NCBI GenBank assembly: GCA_001599715.1
Contig: BCHU01000002.1
Location: forward strand, 1,674,001 to 1,738,000
DNA length: 64,000 nt
From: Phaeotremella fagi
Lineage: Eukaryota > Basidiomycota > Tremellomycetes > Tremellales > Phaeotremellaceae
Direction of reading: 5' to 3'
Made by a program: the position numbers and the translations under genes. Shown one piece after another: positions 11,137 to 22,518 of this stretch (position 1 is its first letter; every line of letters starts with the position of its first letter). The notes under the pieces are model-generated. The model was not told where the DNA came from and ran no database searches. It saw only the letters and a program-made list of their open reading frames with translations.

Positions 11137-12115
11137 TCACTCATCGTCGTCGTCATCATCATCATCTTCGTCATCCTCGTCATCATCATCATCTTCTTCG
11201 TCAACAGCAACAGCATTAGAGGTAGAAGCCACAGGTTCTGGATCCCTATCACGAACAGGTCTCTGAGAGACCGTGACCAAATTCAAATCAACTATATGAA
11301 ATCAAAAACCTCTGACCTGAAAGAGAAAGAAGATTGATTCAACCTACAAGCGACATAATCTGTTAACCAATCTAAATCCGGATCATCTGTACCGACGTAT
11401 GCACTAGAATTTCAATTTCAGTCGAGATGAAAAAAGTGTTGTTTTACTTACCACATTACTAAGATTGTTCTTTTCTTGAGTACTTGAATTTCGATTTGAT
11501 CTGCTTCACTCACTTTGTTGCATTAATCTGAAATCGGCCTTTGGGTTTTTTACGATAATTTTAGTTTGCAGTTCAACTGTATGCGAAAATTTGGACTTAC
11601 AGGTTGATAGTCGTACCACTGTAAAACGTAGTTTTCTTCAGTCGAAAGCATCATATTTAAGATGAAACGTACATACCTGTTTATTACTGAGTACGATTGA
11701 TCGTATCCAATCAATAATCTAACTTCGACTCGTATGGGATAATGTTAGGAGGTATAGGACTTACTTGACAGGACCGAAATTACTTGGAGTAAACGACGAC
11801 AAAGTTTCTGGAATTCTACAATCATCTGGGAACCACCTAATTCGGTTGAGAGATATGAGTAAATTATCTAAACTAACTGAAGAAAAATCTTTTACAGGTA
11901 AGACGTACCAAGCTAGATGATAAATCAGATTTGTTCGATACTGTATTTGAAAGGAGACTATACTTACTACCATCGTAATAATAACAATCTGAATGTAAAC
12001 ATTTGAGTAGAATCGTATCACTTCACCAATATCAGCCAAACAAGAATGAGATTATTTTGATGACTCACTGGAATCTTACTACCCATCTTTCATCTCTATA
12101 AGCATGTTGTGACAT
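11137..12115 (-). CDS. Small acidic-tailed protein of unknown function
   Basis: A six-exon model (12115-12069, 11836-11765, 11618-11601, 11508-11452, 11403-11348, 11291-11137) keeps phase throughout and gives 134 residues. It starts MSQHAYRDERWVVRF, contains WFPDDCRIPETL and VGTDDPDLDWL, and ends in a run of about 20 Asp/Glu encoded by GAT/GAC/GAA repeats. I do not recognise the family. The first intron would be 232 nt, long for this window, and holds an open stretch (11874-12039) that could hide another exon. The intron between exons 2 and 3 consists of two perfect introns back to back. An alternative start at 12085 (MGSKIP) also works with other splicing. The gene converges on the SH3 gene 109 bases away. 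Confidence 0.5.
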
Positions 12116-13433
12116 TGATGAATCCGGTCTTTGAGTTTGATAATAACTATGTTATACCATAAATGGTGAATTAGGATTGTAAGTATGAGTATATATGTGT
12201 ATTGATATGATGATTTTGGAAGCAGGAGTAAGAAGTTAAGAAGTAGAAGTTAAGAATTCATCGGTGGTACGGGATGGGAGGGGATGCCTTTACCGCTTTT
12301 GGTGATGGACATGAAACATCTAACTGACAGTTGCCGTTCCCATTATACTATGAGCCACACCAATTGTACGAGGATACCACACCGCATCACATTACAAGTA
12401 GAGGCGAGGTTAACTTACGACAAATATGACATGACCACTGTAACAATTCGCTTCAATGAGGACAACTGGGAATACCGGTAAGACTGTAATCGTGAAACTA
12501 TAGGACAAGGGTTGAACCAAGTCCAGAAGAAAATTATTAATAATAATTTAAAATCGAGTTGAGCGATTATAAAATATTACAATTGATTTTGTGTTAAAAA
12601 TAAGAAAAACCATTAGAAACCGTCATTCAGCTGTCTACCTTATACCAAATCCAATCATGTACTAACTGAGCGGTTTGTTTGGACCGCAATGTGACTATCG
12701 GTAAAATCATGAAATTCCAGTGATGGTTGTAGTCGTACTGTACAATGAGGTTTTACAAACGCCATCCTTGAAGATCAATATCTAATTTTAAGATTGGCTT
12801 TTTGGGACGGGATAAGAGATTTAGAGTTCATCATCAAAATGACATATTGGTACCCAATTAAATCAAATTGTATGAACCAGAATGACAACTCCATTGACTA
12901 ATGTCAAAAATGAAACGGCCCAACCCAGTTTCTCGCCAGAGTGTAGATCGGTCTACGTTCACCGAACATGTAATCCTTAAGAGATTGAAGGGAAGATATC
13001 ATGTACAGATTTAATTGTTAGTTATTTCATAGGAGACACACCAATGACAAGTGAGATAATACAAATGATTATCTGATCGTTACTGAACTTTAATTCAAGC
13101 CATTGATCCCTTTTACCGCTCCTTCATCATCGGCAAAAAATGGGGTACTGGCGTTACTGTATGAAAACCCATCAACACAGAACCTAATCCATAGTATATC
13201 CGGAAACTCTGAACAAGGAATTTCATTCACCGAGAATCAGTGTAGTCGGCAAGGTAACGGCATTGCTTACCAAAAGTATCCTAAGCGATGACTTGAACTC
13301 TATATCGATGATCATCACACCACAAATTGGATTAATTGTTTGTTGGATCCCGAAACACGCCTTTTTGGTGTTGTCAAACTTTACCACGTACGTAATCTCC
13401 CGATCAAATGACCGAAAGGTTGTTATTGCGAAA

Positions 13434-13478
13434 GTATTTGTATTTGTATTTCGTGTATTTATTTGTATTTGTATTTGA
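13434..13478. repeat. (TATTTG)n microsatellite
   Basis: About seven imperfect hexamers of TATTTG/GTATTT lie in non-coding DNA. The tract itself generates the repetitive open frames seen on both strands here. Confidence 0.8.
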
Positions 13479-13537
13479 TTTGTTGGGATCCTCATTTTCG
13501 TTTGGTGGCACCGCCATTTTTGGCTGTCTTATGAATC

Positions 13538-13756
13538 ATGGGATCTGAGTTCGATTCGGGTCAGAAATCGTGGAGAATCACCTTTGCTAGGTTAGAGTAT
13601 GATGAGGAACAGAAGGAGAGATTGGGGACATCTGATGTTCCAATCAGCTCCGCTGCTAGGAAGAAGTATTCTGCTAAAGAAAAGGGGACTGAAAACTGAT
13701 CGAGTGGCGAGGAAGGCGATTCGAAGAGGGAAAGGTTAAAGGAGGAGAGTTTTTAA
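13538..13756 (+). other. Charged small ORF with internal stop, possible gene remnant
   Basis: ATG at 13538 opens a 53-codon frame (MGSEFDSGQKSW to KGTEN) ending in TGA at 13697. The same frame then continues for another 18 charged codons (SSGEEGDSKRERLKEESF) to TAA at 13754. Composition is that of a protein, but I recognise no family and see no splice pair that removes the TGA. It could be a remnant exon, a very small gene or chance. Confidence 0.2.
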
Positions 13757-14032
13757 TGATCGAAGGCATTGATCCGTATACTGTGTTATTGTGTGTGTTC
13801 ATGAATCAATGTCAAAAACGTTATCGTCCCCTTTCAACCCCATCTAAACAACCAATGATATGCATAACCTATCAATCAAAATCAATGATGAAGAATGATT
13901 GACGCTAAACGTAAAAAGTCCATGAAACTGATCTATCCGTATTATATATTAATGATACTGTCTTTAGTCATTATGCTCATCCACCCAACCCCCTTGTGTA
14001 CAACGTCTGACTGTACAGTATATGTACTTCAA

Positions 14033-16547
14033 CTAACCAACCCAAAACCTAGCCAAAGCACCAGCGATATCTTTAACGCTTTTCTCTGATTTCAATTTCG
14101 GTTTGACAGGATCATCGGCGTTTGAAGTTTTTGATAATTTACTTTTCCTCTTGTCTTGATCGATTGACCTGTTATTCGTCATGTCATTATCCCCGTTCCT
14201 CTTGATCAAAGCTGGTATGGAAACGGTTCCGTTGTTTTTATTGTTAATATTAATTTTCCCACTACTTCCACTTCCGCTCCCACTTCCACTTCCTGTTCCA
14301 TGACCAATATCACTAGCACTTCCACTGATCTCACCATCACCTCCAACTTTCTCCCATGATACACTTCGCGAGCCTGACATGGATAAAGCAGCTCTAACAG
14401 ATTGTGGAGGAACGTTACCGGTACTTTTAGATCGAACTTTCGATTCAATGATTGACATGTTGGGTCGGATTCGAGGAGTTGATAATCCTCTTGGATGATC
14501 TGATTCCCTCTGCCACCTATCTGATCTATCCAAAGTCGGACCCTCACCTGATGAATTTACTGAATCGGCGTATTCTGCATCATCCCAAAATACAGTTTGA
14601 GATCTTCTGGTAATAGGTTTTGGTGGTGAATTACCGTTCATTGATTGATGGATACCATTCGTACTTGAAACACGAGGTTTTTCTCCTGATAACGGATCCC
14701 CGAACGATGCAGGTCTCGGACGAGAGAGTTGGCTTTCAGATCCATTTCTGCGTCGGGGCATGTGTCCAGGGGCTAGATGAGTTGATGACCTCGAGGCGGA
14801 TAATTGACCTTGCGGAACTGTTGGTGATGGATTAGATGACCCAGAGGAGTCGTGCCTAATATGAGAGACCGGTCTCGTATAAGAATTCGAATGTGGAAGT
14901 GGTGGCATCATGGGTGAACTGAACATCATACTACTCCGTCCTGATACATTGTATGGCATCGCGTAATGACTCGGCAGACTGCCAAAAGGTGCCACTGGAT
15001 ACTGTTCTTGTTGAGCGAAAAGTAAATCCGGTAATCTCGTTTCAGCCATCATAAGTTTCTGAAATGCCAACACCGTATAGAAAGCTTCATTGCCCGCGTT
15101 TCCCAACGGTGCAAAATTTGGTACAGGAATTTGAAGGGTTTGAAGAAGACTGCGGAGTGATGTCAACGGGGTTTGACGATTTGGTGTACCAGACAGTCCG
15201 GAAGATTGAGCTCGACGAAGCATACTGAATTCGAGGGCGAGAAGATCGAGGTGGAGGATATTCGATGGAAGAGTGGAAGACGAAGGTATAGGCAGAGGCT
15301 GGGGTTCGCCGATTGTGAGCAAGATAAGGGTGTTTGCATTGTTCTCGTTCTCTTGGGTAGCTAGAGCTCCAAGAGTAGCACTGGTATTGTGAGCTGTTGT
15401 AACCTCCAAAACCTGAATGCAACTCACTCCAATATCTTCTCCACATTTTTCTCGGCTACATATTGACTTTTGCCAAAGGCATACGACCGAGGATAACTAG
15501 GAGGGGAGGTGTTGGTGCGCTGAATCAGGTTTAGCTATAAAATCAAAAATATCGCTCACCTTGTCTACCCATTCTTCGATTATCATATGCGATTTTCGAT
15601 AGTTCTCAGCAGGAATAGGAGGCCAGACACCCTGGATAGATCAATATTGACCATCTTGAGAACAAATCACAACTCACCACTGCTCGCAGATTGGAACATC
15701 TTAGCACCGCCATCCCAACTTCCAAAATCAAACCTTTCCCACCAACTTTAGCAGCCTGTAATCTTCCTTGACCAGGAATAGTACCTTGAGGTCCACCGCC
15801 CTTTTCCCACCACGTTCCCTTTATACAAGCCCAAGTATAGCCTTCTCCATTATCTCTAACTCCAGCATTCCTGACTCCGTCCCCGTCCGAAGAGGTACCA
15901 GTATGAAATAGTTGTTCAACAACATCTACATCTCCATTTCGAACTCGAGTTCTCAGGTAGTTGAGTTCAGCTGCTGGAAGTGTTTGCGATATTTTCCGAT
16001 AGGCTGCTAGATCTGTTATCGTTAATAGGCGTTTGAAAGATAGGTTCTTGGTGGGAACGGGTTTGAGAGGTAGAATGGTTGGAGGTTCTTTGGGAAGTGT
16101 TTCACCGAATCTAGTCGAGTTTAGTTAGTCAAGTCTCATGTGTCTAACTGTAACAATGTCCTGTACCCACCTGGTCTTGATCATTTTTGCGAAGAGGGCG
16201 ATTTGCTCCTTTCTTGCTCCTACATGAGCTCGGCCAGTCACACCATCGACGATCACTAATGATTAGGACATTCCATTGAGCTGAATTCAAAGTTACATGA
16301 GTGTAAACTCACCCATGACCTCCCAGCCAAAACTCAAAAATTCAGAGAAAGAAGTGAAATATCCACCCCAAGACGCATCCCACCAATCTATCCCTTGACT
16401 TTCAAAAAGGCCGCTGTAAGATGGACATCCGAGTCAGTGAATGAGATTCATTCTGTGAGTCAAGTTGACTTACAGATAAGCTGCATATATCGAATGAAGA
16501 TCCACGTCATGCTCTAATGCATTTCCATATCTCGTAGTGTCGGCCAT
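14033..16547 (-). CDS. Gfd2/YDR514C-like RNase H-fold protein with long disordered tail
   Basis: Seven exons (16547-16474, 16413-16313, 16255-16171, 16110-15678, 15631-15560, 15519-15428, 15380-14033) give 734 residues. Landmarks of the Gfd2/YDR514C C-terminal domain, a DEDDh exonuclease fold, run in order: YTWACIKGTWWEK, LILEVGMAVLR, KSHMIIEEWVDK, SYAFGKSQYV and LGNAGNEAFYTVLAFQKL. The first motif lacks the usual acidic pair (compare the family's DxE before WWE), and the HNAGND motif reads GNAGNE, so nuclease activity is probably lost. About 330 Ser/Pro-rich residues follow, including a GSGSGSG run. Relatives include fungal QIP-type and Gfd2 proteins linked to RNA or mRNA export. Function here is unknown. 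The start MADTTRYGN is the only Met that fits the first exon. Confidence 0.75.
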
Positions 16548-17774
16548 TTTCAAAAAACGTGAATGTGAATGAATGGAAAGTGAAAATGAAGCTAAAGATC
16601 GTCGTTGCGAGGTGGTTGACTACGATGTCAATGTTTATGAACAGGCGTTACAGGATGGAGTGGAGGATGAGTTTGCAGATCGATCGTTGACGGCCTATTC
16701 GTCTTTAATGAAGATATATAATTATTGGTAACTCCTACTGAAGGACCAGTTAGAATTGAGGAAAGGCTTGATTGTCGTGGGTACAGCTTAAAGGGGACAG
16801 GGTCATACCCCCTCCTTGCTGGTAAGGAGGTTATAATGAAATGGAATGGTTGATTTTTAATTGTTTGTTGACATGAGTGTTGTTAGGAGAGAATGAATGA
16901 GATCGATTCCAGTGGAAAGTGAAGAGTGAAGAAGGAAGATTGAAGATTGACATGGATGATGTGATCCGTGGAACGATGAACGTTGAACGTCGAACGCACA
17001 AGCTGGCTCAGCTAGAATCAACGCACTTACCACTTACCAACCTACCCCCTGCCGTACAACACGTTTCTTCTTTTAATCCCATGCATGTGATCGTGCGTTA
17101 CTACCTAACCTTCCCGCTACCAAGCAAGTACTTAGTAGGACAACGTCGACATTACATACTATCCTGCTATAGACAAGACAACATTTCGATCAGTTAACGT
17201 TAACATCCGCTTGCCAGCCGGCTCGCGAGTTATTACGTACGCCTTAACAACCTTCACTCTTGACTTTCTTGCAAAGGAAGCAGTCCATTTTTTGCCTTTT
17301 TGCATGGGTTATCTTCAGTTCAATGGCATGATTTTCTCCCTTCGTCATCTCTGATGCAAGTGTGAAAAAAGTGAGAGTCACTGGAGCTGCTGTTCTAGCC
17401 TGAGTACACGGCGATCCCTGTTGGCGTAAGGATACCGCTCCGTGCATGCTTATACTACCTTTCATGATCAACCAACCACCTTTCATTGTCATACACCTGG
17501 ATTACGAAACACATTTTGAAACAACAAATCTAAAAGTTTCAGCGTTCCATTCAAAAGTCAATCCAGTCATGCTCCATTCACAACTATGCACCATACATGT
17601 TTGATTTCAACCACCATTGTGTGGCTCCTTGAAATGACCAACCTTTTTAGTGGCTCAGAGACGACGTATAACTACTGAGCTAAAATTTACTTTTTTAACC
17701 TCAAATTCAGCCGAACTAATTATTTGATCATACTACTAGATTTAAGAGATACAAAAAAACAAAACCTAACTAAG
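16548..17774. other. Divergent 1.2-kb intergenic region
   Basis: This region lies between the start of the Gfd2-like gene and the start of the duplicated-module gene. It includes an inverted CCTCCTTGCTGGTAAGGAGG at about 16809-16828 and a purine-rich tract at 16860-16930. No ORF with recognisable content is present. Regulatory roles are possible but unshown. Confidence 0.4.
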
Positions 17775-19207
17775 ATGAGCTCTTTCGACGACAAATCCAC
17801 TCAAAACTCCACCGCTAAGGTATGTTTGTGTGGCGCTGGAATAAGTGGCATTGCTGATCAACCTCTTACAGTCTACCTACGTCAAACCCTCAGTTGAGGA
17901 GGAAACAGAAGGCGATGATGGTAGTAAACTCAATCATCCCTCTGAAGGTACTCAAGGTTCAATGTTTGGTGATGATAATGCTGGCCGACCAGTAAGTTTA
18001 CTTGCAACGCCTAACGACTGATGACTGATGAACTTAACATCTCAGTGGTTCAGACACAAAGAACGTCCAGAAGATACCGAAAATGTTGGTTTTCCTGGTG
18101 AATTTTGCAATCATTACTAATGACTACCCCAGCAGAGTCAAAAACAAGCGTCCAAAGGCGGAAAGGCAGAATGGGAAGCCTTCAGGAATGAACTACTTGG
18201 GGGAGGTGAGCAAACATTTGGACTTCGTCACATAGCAACATGACTTGAGAAGGATGGTTTAGCTGATGAGATTTGTCATTAGATCAACCAAATGGGCAAA
18301 CAAGTAATATGCGAGAAACAAATGCGACATCTGTAAGATCTCTGTCAGTATTTGCACCTTTAAACGAGTACTGATCTCATTGACAGAGATGGGGAGCTGG
18401 ATCAAACAGGACCGATAGAGAGGATGCAGACGGTGGAGAAAGTTTTATGGATATTTTGAGCCGTGCCTCAGCTCTTTTACGTGAGCTCTCCTCATGGTCA
18501 TACTACATGCTACAGACCACACCAATTGACGATACATTTCAGCCACTATGGATTCCCGTCAACCCCAAAGGTTCAATGATTGCCTGGTGAGTTGTGGAGA
18601 GATTCTCTGCCGTCAAACAAGTACTGATTCCTTCGACAGGGATGGGGAGCTGGATCAAACAGGATCGATAAAGAGGATAATGTCGATGTAGGAGCCATGA
18701 TAGGTACTATGGGCTTTCTAAAAGCTATATCGGGTGAGCTCTCCTCGTGGTCATACTGCATGCCATAGACCACACTAATTGATGATATCTTTCAGGGGCT
18801 GGAGATTCCCGTCAATCCCAAATATCCAATATTAGTCTGGTGAGTTGTGGGGAGATGTTCTGACTTCAAGCTAGTACTAATATAGTCAACAGAAACCGCC
18901 AAATACATGTCCATTTTTATCTGTTTTGGATATTGCTTCAAGTAAGTTTCAGTGACCCAGCTTGGTTTGATTTTAGATGAGACACTAAAAGAATACGGTA
19001 GATGCGCAGGATGATCCAGAACCAATCAACTCAGCATCGAGCTCGACCATTTCTTTCTCAGCCACAGCTGATCCGAACGGCAAATGCGAAATTCACACCA
19101 CTCTCACTACAACCGGTCCGCAACCATCCCAAATGAGCGGCCTCCAGGGATCATTTATGGGGATGTTGGAAAAAATCACTTCAGACTTTGGTGAAGAGAA
19201 ACCGTAA
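17775..19207 (+). CDS. Polar lineage-specific protein with duplicated exon modules
   Basis: Eleven small exons (17775-17819, 17872-17991, 18046-18084, 18136-18205, 18283-18332, 18387-18480, 18543-18586, 18640-18733, 18796-18839, 18893-18941, 19002-19207) give 284 residues in a fully consistent phase. The protein is hydrophilic and probably disordered, with no domain that I know. Exons 6-7 and 8-9 are paralogous: both begin [R/G]WGAGSNR and end DSRQ[PS]Q, with lengths 94+44 in each copy. Exon 3 uses an unusual donor, GTTGGT. The last exon holds a plausible folded strand-rich tail (STISFSATADPNGKCEIHTT). It sits beside other unrecognised genes and repeats, which suggests a fast-evolving region. 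Confidence 0.7.
18387..18892 (+). repeat. Exact 253-bp tandem duplication of two exon-intron pairs
   Basis: Unit 1 is 18387-18639 and unit 2 is 18640-18892. Each holds a 94-nt exon, a 62-nt intron, a 44-nt exon and a 53-nt intron, so the unit length is identical. The introns are as similar as the exons (both have GTGAGCTCTCCTC and later AGACCACAC), showing a recent DNA duplication that preserved splice phase. Confidence 0.9.
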
Positions 19208-19749
19208 TTTTACGAATCTTCATTCAAATAGATAAGTATCTGTAGAGATGGGATTGTTAGCGTGATGGATTTAGATTAGCAAATTGAGGAATAGTTTTTT
19301 GAGATACATACAGTAGAGTTTATGCAATATTATGTGGATGTTTATTTACGCTGACATCTTCAAGGGTGAGGCAAATTTGGCACAGTACCAACAAATCAAG
19401 AAAGTCGGGGCTGCAAACAATGAGACTCGAAGTTGTCTTACAAACAATCATTAAAATGGCTTAAAGATTGGGAGGACCAAAATGACTCTTTGACTTACTT
19501 CAGAGAACCTTTGAAAGACTTTCCTCCACTGTTAACAGAAACTACCTGTTCTGTCGTTCTCCAACAGCTAATTGATGGGTGTTTTCGTCCTCCAAAGGTT
19601 CAACGACGGAATGCATCTACTAGGGAGATTTCTGGACACTGTCTACATGCTTCATCGGTTAACAGAGAAACTTTCTAACATGGTTCCAATAACCTCGGCG
19701 AAACCTGCAAGGTGAGGGATCTCACATGCCTCTTCAAAACTTATGATGG

Positions 19750-20290
19750 AACGTGTAAGACAAAAAGCGTTTTCTTGAATAGTTTGAAAGGAAACTTGTA
19801 GACTCTTTTTCTAGTGCTTTCCAAAGAGGAGATAACATGAGGTCTCAAAATAATAGGAGTCTCTAGCACCACTTTCTGGAACATTCACTACTTGTTTTTG
19901 TTCCACAACCCCAAAAGAACAAAATTGATGAGTCATGGTGATTGTCCTGGAACGTGTAACAAGTAGCTGGCTCTCAACGTTTTGAAAGCAAGTCTCTTGG
20001 AATTTTCTAGGTCTTTGGCTCTAAACCTCTTTCTGGAACGTTCACTCCTCGTCTTTGTTCTACGATCACAAAAGAACGAAATTGATGCCTCATGGTAACT
20101 GTCCTGTAACACGTAACCGATTAGCTGACTTTCAATGATTTAAATGGAAGTCTCTTGGGACCTTTCTAGGTCTTTCGAAAGAGGATCCAGTATGACGTCT
20201 TCGACAATGATCCTCCTCTCACCTCTTTCTGTAACATCCATCATTTTCTACGACAAGAAAAGATTCCCGATGCTGGAACGTTCGACAAAT
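19750..20290. repeat. Degenerate tandem repeats, about 160-195 bp per unit
   Basis: Three diverged copies can be read on the plus strand. The block CTTTCTG[GT]AAC starts at 19872, 20029 and 20225. The block AAGTCTCTTGG followed by TTTCTAGGTCTTT occurs around 19990 and 20150, with a weaker match at 19790. AAAAGAAC[GA]AAATTGATG appears in two copies. No ORF spans the array, so it may be decayed duplicated DNA. Confidence 0.7.
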
Positions 20291-20320
20291 GTTTTGCATG
20301 TAATCAAGAGAAGGCCCCTT

Positions 20321-20339
20321 GGGGGGGGGGGGGGGGGGG
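20321..20339. repeat. G19 homopolymer run
   Basis: Nineteen consecutive G bases are followed by C and GGGG. The run sits about 110 bases upstream of the next start codon and directly after the degenerate repeats. Its length may be unstable or a sequencing artefact. Confidence 0.85.
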
Positions 20340-20447
20340 CGGGGCTACAGACATATAAATAGCGGGAGGAATTCACGGTAAATTGTGTTTCCTTAACTAA
20401 CAACTCCAACCTACCTCACAAATTCTACACATATTCAAATAATAACG

Positions 20448-21818
20448 ATGGAATCTTCCATTGCAGACACCGCCACATCCAAGGCTGATATCTACGACCA
20501 AGAGTCCTCGTTCAATCCCAAGGTATGTCATGCTAATGACGACTTCAAAGCTGATAGATAATTTCAGATCACCCAGAGTACATACAATAGAGACCCTGAA
20601 AAGCCTCGTCCAACCAAAGAATCGACTGCTCAAACCAACAAGTCTGATATTACAGACTACTCCAAGGTGTGACAGAACTAACTTCTGACATGTTGCTTCT
20701 ATTCGGCTGACTTGTCCGCTCAACAGCAATCAACCTCAGACAATACTTCCTACTTTGAGGAAAATGCAAAGAGAAATGCAATCAGACGCAGTCCAAGTAT
20801 CGAAACTATAGTCTACACGACAGATATTGAGGAAGATCCAAAGGAAGTAAGTTATTCCACCAAACAAGATACTGTACACTTCGATTTACAGGAGCTGACG
20901 TGCTTCTAGCGATCCGAAACCACCAACAAGTCCACGAAGGCTACCAAGGTACTGCGGGTTCAGTTTCACACTCGCCAAGCTGACGTTAACCTTGATAGCA
21001 AACGACTTTCAAAGATACCTCAGCCTCCGAAACAATCAAACGTTCTCCAAGCTTGGAGACCATCTACATGGTAGAAACAGAGTTAGATGAAAGAGTTAGT
21101 TGTTCTCGCAAGTTGCCTTGTTTAGAATTAACGATGTAATTATTTCTGCAGGGTACAAGTAGAGGCGCAAGAAAAGAGAAGCCACCATTCACCCAGTCTA
21201 GTGCTTACTCCAAATTCGACGAAAAAGCTCGAAAGGAAAGGGTAGATTGTGATCCTGCCTTTTGCAGTGGGCTATACTGATCTCCTGAAACAGTCCTCTA
21301 CATCCGGCTCTCGCCCAGATTCAAGTCGTTTTGCGATGTCAAAAGAAGATTATCGCCGGGACAATGTCGGGATCCGTAGCGAGACATCAAGAGAAAGAGA
21401 GAAAAGGTACATGCATGAGAACGATTTGATGATGAGAAAGGTGAGCTTCTCTCTCTACTGACCTTATTCAGCGCTGATATTCCCCGTAGCGCGAGATTCT
21501 TGCACGGAAAGCAGCAGATTCTTCTCGACCCACCAAATCAAGTGAGTATCTGACGATTGTCAATGCCTCTTCCACAGAACTACACCCAGAGGCGCTGACG
21601 CATGAATCGTCATAGCTCGAGCTTCAGCTTATAGCAGGGCTTATAGCGGGGTTTCCACCACCATCTCGGCCACTAGTTCATATGGTGATAGAAAGGGACC
21701 GAAGTTTGAGATGAAAGTTCAAACCGATGGGGAGACTGATAAGATGAGTGAGCTCCAAAGGGAGACCATAGGCATGTTGAAGAAACTCGTGATTCACCAC
21801 GTTCGTGACGATGATTAG
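20448..21818 (+). CDS. Many-exon disordered protein with internal repeat
   Basis: Nine exons (20448-20522, 20568-20666, 20727-20846, 20910-20948, 20999-21094, 21152-21241, 21294-21440, 21490-21541, 21616-21818) give 306 residues; all introns but the last are phase 0. The protein is charged and Ser/Thr-rich with no known domain. Exons 3 and 5 share a motif: IRRSPSIETIVYTT and IKRSPSLETIYMVE. Exon 7 is Arg/Lys/Glu-rich (SREREKRYMHEND) and may form a helix. The C-terminus (QRETIGMLKKLVIHHV) looks helical. Like its upstream neighbour, it combines many tiny exons with low complexity, so the two could be related by style, though I see no direct sequence match. Function unknown. Confidence 0.68.
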
Positions 21819-22518
21819 GTGGTGAGAGCTTTCGTACCCCGAAACGTTTGGAGAGGAGGAGAGGGATAAATACACGAGATTAGGATCGATTTTGATGAAT
21901 CGGAGGTAACTTCTGTACAATATCATTTGTTAGTTAAGCTTGCGATAAGTTTTATAGGTTTGCTCTTTCGATGTACCCGATAAATCTTATATTGCCAATC
22001 TCATCGAGCCGGCCTTTTTTATCTGTTATGAGAGAAAGATAAGTAGGCTGTGCCCACAGCGACCCTTCTATGACCGTCAAGATTGTCATTGACTACGTGA
22101 AGCAAAACCCTTCTTCTGCTAATGTCAGTGTCCTTCTTGCCTTCCGAAAAAAAATGGCTTCACTCATCCTTTGTCCGACAGAAAAAGCATTTCTTTTTGG
22201 CGACATCTTTGTAAGCCTCGTTGATAAAGACGCCAGTTGAGAGCTTTAGATTGATCAAGTCGCAGGACAGCTAAGAGCCTCAGAATGCTACTGTAGCCGT
22301 GAGTACCATTTAGTACTGATTCACTTTTATAAAGTCGCACGATAAAACCTGCATAACCTCCCTCCAAAGCTTTTCTGACTGTTAAGACACTGAAATCCCC
22401 CACTATCACTATGTACCACTAATACTACTACACACTAGCCTATAAAAATATTCGAAAAAAACTCATCCTCCAATCGCTTTCGTTTCACAGAGAACCTAAT
22501 GTGAAGGGAGCTCCACCA
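21819..22518. other. Convergent intergenic region
   Basis: This lies between the stop of the plus-strand disordered protein and the stop of the minus-strand QD-repeat gene. Short open frames occur, but none shows recognisable sequence or splice support. Confidence 0.4.

Larger units (their letters stand above)
12116..14032. other. Gene-poor 1.9-kb stretch
   Basis: No confident multi-exon gene could be assembled on either strand. It holds scattered short open frames, AT-rich DNA around 12520-12620, a TATTTG microsatellite at 13434-13478 and one small charged ORF at 13538-13699. It may contain a decayed gene or a non-coding transcript. Confidence 0.4.

Noticed and set aside
11037..11252. Minus-strand Met-rich frame
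   Set aside because: Off-frame reading of the GAT/GAC repeat that encodes the acidic tail; the acidic frame joins the upstream exons in phase.
13223..13495. Minus-strand open frame of 90 codons
   Set aside because: Much of it is produced by the TATTTG microsatellite, and no start, intron or family support exists.
18387..18892. CRISPR-like direct repeats
   Set aside because: Only two 253-bp units with exon-intron structure in a eukaryotic gene.
20144..20362. Plus-strand ORF in the degenerate repeats
   Set aside because: It reads through the repeat and the G19 run without conserved sequence or splice support.
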